A stretch of DNA of 5,233 nucleotides, taken from positions 1-5,233 of the forward strand of contig DATFMH010000048.1 of the NCBI GenBank assembly GCA_035267045.1, given 5' to 3'. The position numbers were made by a program, and so were the translations under genes. Positions 1-5,233 of this stretch are shown piece after piece. A model generated the notes under the pieces. The model was given only the letters and a program-made list of their open reading frames with translations. It made no database searches and had not been told where the DNA came from. This stretch comes from DATFMH01 sp035267045 (GTDB lineage Bacteria > Bacteroidota > Rhodothermia > Balneolales > DATFMH01). Within the stretch, counting starts at the first letter, position 1; each line of letters starts with the position of its first letter.

Positions 1-69
1 GAATATGGGTTTACAGCCATCTTTGAAGATTCAGAAGGGAACAAAATAGCTTTGCATTCTAATGAATAA
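1..69 (+). CDS. VOC-family (glyoxalase/bleomycin-resistance fold) protein, C-terminal fragment
   Basis: Frame 1 is open from the first base to a TAA at 67-69 and gives 22 residues, EYGFTAIFEDSEGNKIALHS followed by NE. The pattern of a hydrophobic strand (FTAIFED), then a turn (D-S-E-G-N), then a final strand ending in LHS is characteristic of the C-terminus of VOC-superfamily proteins, where D-P-E-G-N-x-I-x-L-H-S is common. The position that carries the metal-binding glutamate in glyoxalase I (I-E-L) is occupied by Ala here (I-A-L), so this may be one of the many non-glyoxalase VOC members. Substrate and function cannot be stated from so short a piece. The gene starts outside the window. The 105 bp that follow, up to the next gene, contain no strong terminator. 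Confidence 0.75.
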   Translation, partial: EYGFTAIFEDSEGNKIALHSNE

Positions 70-174
70 TTATCTTCCCCCTTCCTTTCAAATTGTGAGT
101 TTAAAGTTGAATAGGTAATTTGTATTAAGAGATTGTCTATAAAACAATGTTCCTTATAATTTTGGGGAGATACT

Positions 175-372
175 ATGAATTCATCATTGATTACCGTATC
201 GATACTTTCTGTTTTGATTGCTATGATCGTCGCAAATAATCTTATGGAAGAATTTGTCGATTCTATTACCTATATCGATCTTGGTGCTATTTTTATCCTC
301 GGGCTTATAGCAGGACTCACTGCCGGTATTGTTTTTGGCAGAATTATGAGTAATAAACAAGTTACAGGATAA
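175..372 (+). CDS. Small two-helix membrane protein with a glycine zipper, function unknown
   Basis: This is a 65-residue protein that I cannot assign to a named family. The start is supported by a GGGGAG ribosome binding site at 164-169, 5 nt before the ATG, and the gene ends in tandem stops (TAA 370-372, TGA 373-375). Two hydrophobic segments are visible, at about residues 5-20 and 36-57. The loop between them is acidic (E25, E26, D29, D35) and the C-terminus is basic (R56, K61). By the positive-inside rule, both ends would be cytoplasmic and the loop periplasmic. Helix 2 carries glycines at 43, 47, 51 and 55, a continuous GxxxGxxxGxxxG zipper of the kind that packs helices closely, which suggests oligomerisation. 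It converges on the pump operon and shares no obvious operon with it. Good SD spacing and tandem stops favour a real gene, but no homology supports it. Confidence 0.62.
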   Translation: MNSSLITVSILSVLIAMIVANNLMEEFVDSITYIDLGAIFILGLIAGLTAGIVFGRIMSNKQVTG

Positions 373-383
373 TGATCCTGTAA
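362..383. terminator. Perfect 9-bp hairpin between convergent genes, possible weak terminator
   Basis: TTACAGGAT (362-370) and ATCCTGTAA (375-383) are exact reverse complements around a 4-nt AATG loop. The left arm includes the last codons of the small membrane-protein gene and the T of its TAA stop. On the minus strand, the stem is followed by a T-rich stretch (CTTGTTTATT), so it could end transcription of the pump operon, whose last stop lies about 95 bp upstream in that direction. On the plus strand, the stem is followed by A residues rather than T, which is a poor terminator tail. The stem has only three G:C pairs in nine, so intrinsic termination would be weak. An mRNA 3'-end stabilising role is an alternative. 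Confidence 0.35.
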
Positions 384-477
384 AAAGAGTCAGCTTTTAA
401 TAAAACCCCGGCCTATTACATTCAGACATGTGGCATGTACGTGCTGATTGATGCTTAATTTTTACTGGTCAAAGTTA

Positions 478-1686
478 TTACTCATATCTTAAAGCATCAA
501 TAGGATCGAGACCGGCAGCGCGACGTGCCGGGAAATAGCCAAAAATGATTCCTACAAATCCGGAAAATACAAATGCGATAATTATTATCTGTAGTTGAAA
601 AACAAAAGGTACACTAAGCATTGATGCAGCGATCAGAGCTCCTATTATTCCAAGTATGATACCTAATAAACCTCCAAACAGGGAAAGTATTACGGCTTCA
701 ACCAGAAATTGCATCAGTACTTCCCTGCCCAGAGCGCCGATAGCCAGCCTGATGCCTATTTCACGCGTTCGTTCCGTGACAGATACCAGCATGATGTTCA
801 TAATACCAATACCGCCAACAAGTAAACTAATGGCAGCTACCGCCCCAAGGAATGTCGTTAATACTCCGGTAGTACTTGCCATTGTGCGAGCTATTTCAGC
901 CATATTCCGAACACTGAAATCATCCTCTTCCCCAATTTTAATCCTTCGTCTCTGCCTCATCAGAGCTTCGACATCTTTCTCTACCTGATCTGTTATATCA
1001 CTATTCTGCGCTGATATGAATATCATGGAGACATCCTGCGAACCTGTAAATCGACGCTGTACAGCCCGCAAAGGCATTAGTACCAGGTCATCCTGATCAT
1101 GACCGAATGTTGATTCTCCTTTAGATTTCAAGACACCTACAACCTGACAGGCCACGGTACCCAGCCTAATAGTGGCCCCTACCGGATCCTGATATCCGAA
1201 AAGTTTATCCCTGATAGTTGCCCCTATAACACATACCATTTTCCCTGCTTTCAATTCTGAATCTGTAAATCGACGACCTGTTTCAATAATCCAATCTCTT
1301 ACATCAAAATATCCGTTATCGGTACCTGTTACACTGGTTGACCAATTTTCATTTCCATATACGGCGATAACCGGAGCAGAAACTGTTGGTGCCACGGCTG
1401 CAATACCTGATACTTCCCTGGAGATTGCCTCCGCATCACTCTGCTCAAATAGTGGCGCACTTGACCGTACTCCACCCGGGCCTGCATGTGTCCCCGGGCG
1501 AATAGTAAGCATGTTGCTACCCAGGCTTGCAATACTGTCAGTTACTAATTTTGTAGCTCCTCCGCCTAATGTAATCATGCTTATTACAGCTGCAACACCA
1601 ATTACAATACCCAAAATAGTAAGCGAGGAACGCATCATATTGCGACCTATCTCACGAAGCGCCAATGCAAGTGTATTCCAAATCAT
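478..1686 (-). CDS. MacB-type ABC transporter permease (FtsX-like domain), pump subunit
   Basis: This 402-residue protein is the membrane subunit of a MacB-type (type VII) ABC transporter, which uses ATPase strokes to drive substrate movement across the periplasm rather than through the inner membrane. Domain order is as in the family: a short amphipathic N-terminus, TM1 at about 20-42, a large periplasmic MacB core domain at about 43-260, then TM2 (about 277-300), TM3 (about 326-353) and TM4 (about 364-386). The strongly conserved cytoplasmic stretch after TM2 is present at 294-318 (GIMNIML, then T-E-R-T-R-E-I-G-I-R), as is the closing PARRAAGLDPIDALRYE at 386-402. E. coli MacB fuses the ATPase to this module; here they are separate genes, as in many other phyla. 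Its ATG overlaps the ATPase stop in an ATGA (1686-1683), and it has no good ribosome binding site of its own, so translation is probably coupled. Two cysteines (C152, C180) lie in the periplasmic domain. Substrate is unknown. Confidence 0.96.
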   Translation of the reverse strand: MIWNTLALALREIGRNMMRSSLTILGIVIGVAAVISMITLGGGATKLVTDSIASLGSNMLTIRPGTHAGPGGVRSSAPLFEQSDAEAISREVSGIAAVAPTVSAPVIAVYGNENWSTSVTGTDNGYFDVRDWIIETGRRFTDSELKAGKMVCVIGATIRDKLFGYQDPVGATIRLGTVACQVVGVLKSKGESTFGHDQDDLVLMPLRAVQRRFTGSQDVSMIFISAQNSDITDQVEKDVEALMRQRRRIKIGEEDDFSVRNMAEIARTMASTTGVLTTFLGAVAAISLLVGGIGIMNIMLVSVTERTREIGIRLAIGALGREVLMQFLVEAVILSLFGGLLGIILGIIGALIAASMLSVPFVFQLQIIIIAFVFSGFVGIIFGYFPARRAAGLDPIDALRYE

Positions 1687-2444
1687 AGTTTTATTTTCTC
1701 ATTATTTCTATCTTCAACCACACGTCCATCCAGGAAATGAATGACACGATCTGCGTAAGCAGCCATTTCCGGTTCATGGGTAACCATAACTACCGTTATA
1801 CCCTGTTTTTCATTCAACTCTGACAAAACCTTCATAATCTCGTGGCTTTGTCTTGAATCAATATTACCCGTTGGTTCATCAGCTAAAAGAAGATATGGAT
1901 CTGAGACTATAGCCCTTGAAATAGCCACACGCTGTTGCTGTCCTCCGGATAATTCACCAGGTGTATGATGTTCCCAGCCTTTTAATCCCACAGCCTCAAG
2001 AGCTTTCATAGCCTTAAGACGTCTCTCTGAAATCTTAACTCTCCTGTACACCAGTGGTAATTCAACATTCTCAAGTGCGGAGGTACGTTTCAGCAGGTTA
2101 TATCCTTGAAAAACGAATCCGAGATAATTTCTACGTAGCAAAGCTCTTTGATTTTGTGTCAATTTCCCGGCTTCAACACCTTTAAAACGATATGATCCGG
2201 ATGAGGGTGTATCCAGACAACCAATCATATTCAGACAAGTTGATTTCCCCGATCCACTGGGACCCATGATAGCTACAAACTCACCATCATAGATTTTTAA
2301 ATCTACTCCGTCCATCGCACGTACCTCAGCCACACCCGTTCCATAGATTCTCGTAATATTACTAAAATGAACAAGCGGCAGACCATCGGGCATCATTTTA
2401 TTTTGGGCATATAGCCGTGGTTCTATTTCATTATGTGTCTGCAT
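1683..2444 (-). CDS. MacB/LolD-type ABC transporter ATP-binding protein
   Basis: This 253-residue cytoplasmic ATPase powers the adjacent permease. All ABC motifs are intact: Walker A GPSGSGKST at 61-69, Q-loop Q113 in FVFQGYNLL, signature LSGGQQQR at 165-172, Walker B LLLADEP at 185-191 with D189 and catalytic E190, D-loop GNID at 193-196, and switch histidine H223. The FVFQGYNLL and IGCLD segments are typical of the MacB/LolD/FtsE branch (o228 family). There are about 24 residues before the first core strand. An internal start at M17 or M18 is conceivable, but the first ATG has a well-placed GGTGAG at 2451-2456, 6 nt upstream, so I keep it. The gene starts 7 nt after the adaptor gene stops and ends in a 4-nt overlap with the permease start, which implies one transcript and balanced expression. 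Confidence 0.97.
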   Translation of the reverse strand: MQTHNEIEPRLYAQNKMMPDGLPLVHFSNITRIYGTGVAEVRAMDGVDLKIYDGEFVAIMGPSGSGKSTCLNMIGCLDTPSSGSYRFKGVEAGKLTQNQRALLRRNYLGFVFQGYNLLKRTSALENVELPLVYRRVKISERRLKAMKALEAVGLKGWEHHTPGELSGGQQQRVAISRAIVSDPYLLLADEPTGNIDSRQSHEIMKVLSELNEKQGITVVMVTHEPEMAAYADRVIHFLDGRVVEDRNNEKIKL

Positions 2445-2450
2445 ATTATA

Positions 2451-2456
2451 CTCACC
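2451..2456 (-). promoter_or_regulatory. Ribosome binding site of the ATPase gene containing the adaptor stop codon
   Basis: On the minus strand, GGTGAG (2456 down to 2451) lies 6 nt before the ATPase ATG. The TGA inside it (2454-2452) is the stop codon of the adaptor gene. A ribosome finishing the adaptor therefore stops on the initiation site of the next gene, which suggests translational coupling. It also supports the 2444 start over internal methionines. Confidence 0.7.
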
Positions 2457-3780
2457 GTGATGATCGTCGTACAGGCGGATGCGACATCATTCTCGCTTCT
2501 GAACGTGTACTTCCTTGTTTGCCGGTAGATACATCTACCAGAAGCGTCATACCAAGTGTAACATCGCCGGATAAAATTTGTGTCTTTACTCCATCAGAGA
2601 GACCAGTTGTTACGGGAATTGCCACCGGTTTGCCCTCTCTTAAAGTCCAAACGACTTTACTTTTAGGTATCTCAGATTCTTGCATCCCCGGGGGAGTAAA
2701 TCGTAAAGCACTATTAGGCACTACAGTTACGCTATCCACTTTTTGTGTTGTTATTTCAGCTGTGGCCGTCATACCCGGACGTAAAAGAAGATCCTGATTA
2801 TTAACTTCCAAAACGCCCTTATAAGTCACAACGCCTTCAACCATTTGTGAAGCGTAATGCAATAAAGTAAGCCTGGCCGGGAATATACGATTCGGGTAAG
2901 CATCTACCGTAAAATCAGCCTCCTGACCTTCCTGAACCTGGCCAACATCAGCCTCATCTACATCTACATTCAATTCCATATGGGTTAAATCTTCGGCAAG
3001 CCTGAATAGTACGGGTGTTTGAAAAGATGCGGCAACAGCCTGCCCCGGCTCAATGTTTCGAGTAAGAACAATACCATTTATCGGGGAACGAATAGCCGCT
3101 TTGCTGAGGTTTGTTTGGGCTACATTCAAAGCGGCTTTTGCCACTTCAATTTGTGCTCTCGCATTTGCTTCGGTCGCATTTGCTCTCGTTAATGCCGCTT
3201 TTGCAGCTTCATAATCCTGTTTGGATACATAATTCTGTACACTTAATTGCTCAATACGATTCATTTGCAGTTGCTGCTCCTGCAAAGTGGCTATTGCCTG
3301 TTCAAGAGAAGCCTGAGCTGAAGCTACTGAAGCCTGTGCCTGAACGACCTCCGCTTCCAATCGTTTGGTATCCATAACTGCCAGAATCTGGCCGTTTTGA
3401 ACGCGGTCATTGACATCAACATTTACCAATTTTATTAGTCCCGATAATTCACTTCCCACATCGACCGTGTTCACAGGTTCCAGGTTACCCGTTGCGGTAA
3501 CTTTGACTACAAGACCGCCTCTTTGAACCACAGCCGTTTTATACTGTATCGGTGCTGTACCTCTAAAATTGAACCAGTATATAAGGGCAGCAGCAACAAT
3601 TATTAGTAATGCCAATCCTGAAAACCATTTTAAACGTTTATATCTCGACCCTGATTTGCCTAAGCCCAGTGTCTTCTCGATTTCCTTATTACCAGTTTCT
3701 GATTTTACCTTCTCTTTAAAATCCTGCTGTGCAATGTCACTACCCGATGGGGATATGATATTATTTTCTTCCTGTTTCAT
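2452..3780 (-). CDS. MacA-like periplasmic adaptor (membrane fusion, HlyD/RND-type) subunit
   Basis: This 442-residue protein is the adaptor of the tripartite efflux pump, anchored in the inner membrane and bridging the periplasm to an outer-membrane channel. Visible parts in order: a hydrophilic N-terminus of about 52 residues, one membrane anchor at about 53-70, a first beta/lipoyl half at about 80-138 (ATGNLEPVNTVDVGSELSG, then GQILAVMD), an Ala/Gln-rich helical hairpin at about 139-229, the second lipoyl half at about 230-262 (IRSPINGIVLTRNIEPGQAV), a beta-barrel domain at about 265-345 ending in LRPGMTATAEI, and a membrane-proximal domain to about 417. It ends in a short basic tail. There is no lipobox, so it is membrane-anchored by its helix. 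The start is fixed by an in-frame TAA just upstream (3786-3784), and GGGAA at 3792-3788 is a plausible ribosome binding site. It is the first gene of the operon. Substrate is not predictable. Confidence 0.95.
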   Translation of the reverse strand: MKQEENNIISPSGSDIAQQDFKEKVKSETGNKEIEKTLGLGKSGSRYKRLKWFSGLALLIIVAAALIYWFNFRGTAPIQYKTAVVQRGGLVVKVTATGNLEPVNTVDVGSELSGLIKLVNVDVNDRVQNGQILAVMDTKRLEAEVVQAQASVASAQASLEQAIATLQEQQLQMNRIEQLSVQNYVSKQDYEAAKAALTRANATEANARAQIEVAKAALNVAQTNLSKAAIRSPINGIVLTRNIEPGQAVAASFQTPVLFRLAEDLTHMELNVDVDEADVGQVQEGQEADFTVDAYPNRIFPARLTLLHYASQMVEGVVTYKGVLEVNNQDLLLRPGMTATAEITTQKVDSVTVVPNSALRFTPPGMQESEIPKSKVVWTLREGKPVAIPVTTGLSDGVKTQILSGDVTLGMTLLVDVSTGKQGSTRSEARMMSHPPVRRSSR

Positions 3781-3890
3781 AACTTATTTCCCATCATTTT
3801 TTTCTTCCCATTGAATAAATATGCCGTGAAGTAATAGCAATAACTATTTTATATGGAATAAATTAACTGAGATACTATTCACTCTTTGCC

Positions 3891-3909
3891 ATACAATCTT
3901 GTATATACA
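3891..3909. repeat. Overlapping dyads, candidate operator
   Basis: Two palindromic elements overlap. ATACAA (3891-3896) and TTGTAT (3899-3904) form a perfect inverted repeat with a 2-nt spacer. TGTATATACA (3900-3909) is a perfect 10-bp palindrome. A related TGTATAT recurs at 3929-3935, 29 bp further on. Short dyads of this kind in a divergent promoter region are typical binding sites for dimeric regulators, but no regulator gene is in the window and AT-rich DNA produces such patterns by chance. Confidence 0.35.
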
Positions 3910-3917
3910 GGAGTAAG

Positions 3918-3986
3918 TTTATCTGTAGTGTATATCATGGATTCCACTACATCGGGACTATTTTAGCCGCTTGAGGTACAGATAAA
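3918..3986. repeat. 10-bp perfect inverted repeat (TTTATCTGTA / TACAGATAAA)
   Basis: TTTATCTGTA at 3918-3927 and its exact reverse complement TACAGATAAA at 3977-3986 are separated by 49 bp. This is too far apart for a typical hairpin terminator, but suits two binding sites in opposite orientation. A third related site, ATTTATCT, lies at 4001-4008. Confidence 0.4.
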
Positions 3987-4008
3987 TTTCTAATTATTAC
4001 ATTTATCT
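3980..4008. repeat. 8-bp inverted repeat AGATAAAT / ATTTATCT
   Basis: AGATAAAT (3980-3987) and ATTTATCT (4001-4008) are exact reverse complements with 13 nt between them. The left arm is shared with the 10-bp inverted repeat, so the region holds three copies of a TTTATCT element in alternating orientation, ending about 95 bp upstream of the outer-membrane gene. The arms are A/T-rich, so structure in RNA would be weak. A DNA-binding site is more likely than a hairpin. Confidence 0.35.
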
Positions 4009-4101
4009 TATTTAGAAGTGATTTAACTGAAATAATAAAATACTTAGGAAGAGATTCTGTGCTTTTGTATTTCGTTATTCAGTTGAATAGTTGATCATTG
4101 T

Positions 4102-5232
4102 ATGATTTCCGATAAATCACCACATATCAGATTGCAGCTTTTACTTCTACTATGTTATATACTAATATTATCTCATCCCTTATACGCGTACCAAAGCTTT
4201 ACCGGGGAAGACAGTACCTATAGAAGTAAATACCTTGTTTTACCAGCCATAGCAACAAGCCCTGAGACCAGCCTGATGTTGGGCGGTGTGTTGATCAGAC
4301 AGTTTAAGCCAAAGAATGCCGGGTCAGAAACACGATCATCCACAATGCTGGTATCTGCCATTTACACATTAAAAAATCAAATACTCTGCAGTTTCCTGCC
4401 TGATATCATTCTACCTAATGAGTCATGGATTTTAACCGGTAATTATTATATCAATTATTTTCCCGATAAGTTCTGGGGTGTTGGGCCAAACACAAAGAAT
4501 AGCGATGAGATGTCTGTTATCTTTACTCAAATAAATCTTGAGCAATCCTTTTTAAAACAAATTAAACCGACTTTATATATCGGACCACAAATTCGATGGT
4601 CCAGGTTATCAGGTGTAAAATTTAAAGATACTGAGGGTAACCGAATTAATGCACCTGATATTAATGGTGCAAAAGGCAGTACATCGGCCGGGCTTGGATT
4701 TATAGCCCGATGGGACAAACGTAATAGCATATTGACTCCAACAAAAGACTATTATTTGAACCTTTCCTTGTTATTTAATCCTGCTTTTTTAGGTACATCA
4801 AACCCATATAATTCTTTTCAATTGGATGCACGCAGATACTTCGATTTGAGAAAAAACGGTCACACTGTTATTGCATTACAAACTATAACACGTTTTATCT
4901 CCGGTTCTCCCCCTTTTCGTGATATGGCCGTAATTGGAGGTGATAAAATCATGAGAGGTTATTATGAAGGACGTTACCGTGATAACAATGCCTCACAAAT
5001 ACAAGCGGAATTTCGACAACAAATCGCCGGAAGATTCGGCTTCACGATATTCTCCGGCTTTGGAAATGTTTGGAATAATTTCAGGGATTTTTCCGTAAGT
5101 AATACGAAATGGGCTTCAGGTATCGGACTTCGTTTTGATATGAATCCCCGGGATACGAATAATTTGAGGCTCGATTTTGGTATTGGACAACATACAACCG
5201 GTTTTTACCTGATGTTTGGTGAAGCTTTTTGA
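4102..5232 (+). CDS. Omp85/surface antigen D15-like outer-membrane beta-barrel protein without POTRA domains
   Basis: This 376-residue protein is complete; its TGA stop (5230-5232) is one base from the window end. It has an N-terminal signal peptide (basic residues near the start, a hydrophobic core at about 11-23, likely cleavage after A29 in PLYA-YQ). The rest alternates amphipathic beta strands and ends in Phe, the usual barrel-assembly signal. Omp85-type features are FWGVGPNT at 124-131, the RWDKRN-x-x-LTPTKDYY strand pair at 203-218, the loop-6 motif MRGY at 284-287 followed by EGRYRDNN, and a C-terminal D15-like stretch (QAEFRQQIAGRFGF, then GNVWNNF). BamA and TamA carry POTRA domains before the barrel; here only about 347 mature residues remain, enough for a 16-strand barrel and nothing more. 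No good ribosome binding site precedes the ATG; an in-frame TGA at 4084-4086 limits upstream starts. It is divergent from the pump operon. It could be a transporter, lipid-handling or assembly-related barrel; its exact role is unknown. Confidence 0.85.
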   Translation: MISDKSPHIRLQLLLLLCYILILSHPLYAYQSFTGEDSTYRSKYLVLPAIATSPETSLMLGGVLIRQFKPKNAGSETRSSTMLVSAIYTLKNQILCSFLPDIILPNESWILTGNYYINYFPDKFWGVGPNTKNSDEMSVIFTQINLEQSFLKQIKPTLYIGPQIRWSRLSGVKFKDTEGNRINAPDINGAKGSTSAGLGFIARWDKRNSILTPTKDYYLNLSLLFNPAFLGTSNPYNSFQLDARRYFDLRKNGHTVIALQTITRFISGSPPFRDMAVIGGDKIMRGYYEGRYRDNNASQIQAEFRQQIAGRFGFTIFSGFGNVWNNFRDFSVSNTKWASGIGLRFDMNPRDTNNLRLDFGIGQHTTGFYLMFGEAF

Positions 5233-5233
5233 A

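Larger units (their letters stand above)
3781..4101. promoter_or_regulatory. Divergent intergenic control region between pump operon and outer-membrane gene
   Basis: This 321-bp AT-rich stretch separates two genes transcribed away from each other, so both promoters must lie here unless the operon is read from elsewhere. I could not identify a convincing -35/-10 pair in either direction. On the minus strand, TATAAA at 3853-3848 is -10-like, but no good -35 lies at the right distance. No long open reading frame or RNA gene is apparent. The central 3891-4008 part is rich in short inverted repeats, listed separately, which are candidate operator sites. Confidence 0.6.

Noticed and set aside
155..164. 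TATAAT (155-160) overlapping a Bacteroidota-like TAnnTTTG (157-164), apparent -10/-7 promoter element
   Set aside because: Transcription would start inside or just after the GGGGAG ribosome binding site at 164-169, removing it from the message. The partial -35 (TTGTCT, 133-138) matches only four of six positions. Probably AT-rich coincidence, unless the message is leaderless.
426..444. Small dyads ACATG-TGG-CATGT and near-palindrome GCATGTACGTGC downstream of the permease
   Set aside because: Stems of five pairs or with mismatches and no T-tract follow-on. Too weak to call a terminator or operator.
656..988. Open frame of about 110 codons on the plus strand inside the permease gene
   Set aside because: It lies fully opposite a gene with clear family motifs, and its translation shows no recognisable domain. 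The same applies to the other open frames opposite or overlapping the pump genes and the barrel gene.
3900..3910. LexA/SOS-box-like TTGTATATACAG
   Set aside because: The proteobacterial SOS box needs CTGT and ACAG with about 8 bases between them. Here the half-sites are too close together, and the left one is TTGT.
3863..4034. Direct repeat TTAACTGA-R-ATA at 3863-3874 and 4023-4034
   Set aside because: Only an 8-base exact core within 320 bp of AT-rich sequence, which is expected by chance. No other copies seen.
4102..4194. Possible lipoprotein signal in the barrel protein (cysteine at residue 18 in the hydrophobic core)
   Set aside because: The cysteine is in the middle of the hydrophobic stretch and lacks a small residue at -1 and the usual L-x-x-C pattern. 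The PLYA-YQ site fits signal peptidase I better.
1..5233. CRISPR arrays, tRNA or rRNA genes, insertion sequences, attachment sites, toxin-antitoxin or defence systems
   Set aside because: No repeat-spacer pattern, cloverleaf-like sequence, transposase or integrase motif, or terminal inverted repeats were seen. The pump operon is of a well-known type.

Overview
This window most likely comes from a Gram-negative bacterium with a moderately AT-rich genome. The Gram-negative call rests on an outer-membrane beta-barrel protein with a signal peptide and a terminal phenylalanine, and on a periplasmic adaptor of the MacA type. The style of the proteins (a MacB-like pump split into separate ATPase and permease genes, and a short Omp85-like barrel with a FWGVGPNT segment) reminds me of the Bacteroidota/Chlorobiota/Ignavibacteria neighbourhood. 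That placement is an impression, not something the sequence proves. Several genes have recognisable purine-rich ribosome binding sites.

Layout. Positions 1-69 hold the last 22 codons of a plus-strand VOC (glyoxalase/bleomycin-resistance fold) protein. Positions 175-372 encode a 65-residue protein with two predicted membrane helices, the second built on a glycine zipper. A perfect 9-bp hairpin covers its stop codon and lies between it and a convergent minus-strand operon. That operon runs right to left from 3780 to 478: a MacA-like membrane-fusion/adaptor protein, a MacB/LolD-type ABC ATPase, and a MacB-type permease with four predicted membrane segments. The three genes are tightly packed (7-nt gap, then a 4-nt ATGA overlap). 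A 321-bp intergenic region (3781-4101) full of short inverted repeats separates the operon from a divergent plus-strand gene (4102-5232) for a 376-residue Omp85/surface-antigen-D15-like barrel with no room for POTRA domains.

How the parts work together. The operon encodes the inner-membrane and periplasmic parts of a tripartite ABC efflux pump of the MacAB type: the ATPase and permease form the motor, and the adaptor links it to an outer-membrane channel. No TolC-like channel gene lies in the window, so that partner is presumably encoded elsewhere. The divergent Omp85-like gene shares the intergenic region and could be co-regulated with the pump, but nothing shows that it is the pump's exit duct.

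I found no clear evidence of a new biological system. The pump operon is conventional. The points most worth a second look are the dyad-rich divergent control region, the POTRA-less Omp85-like neighbour, and the small glycine-zipper membrane protein.
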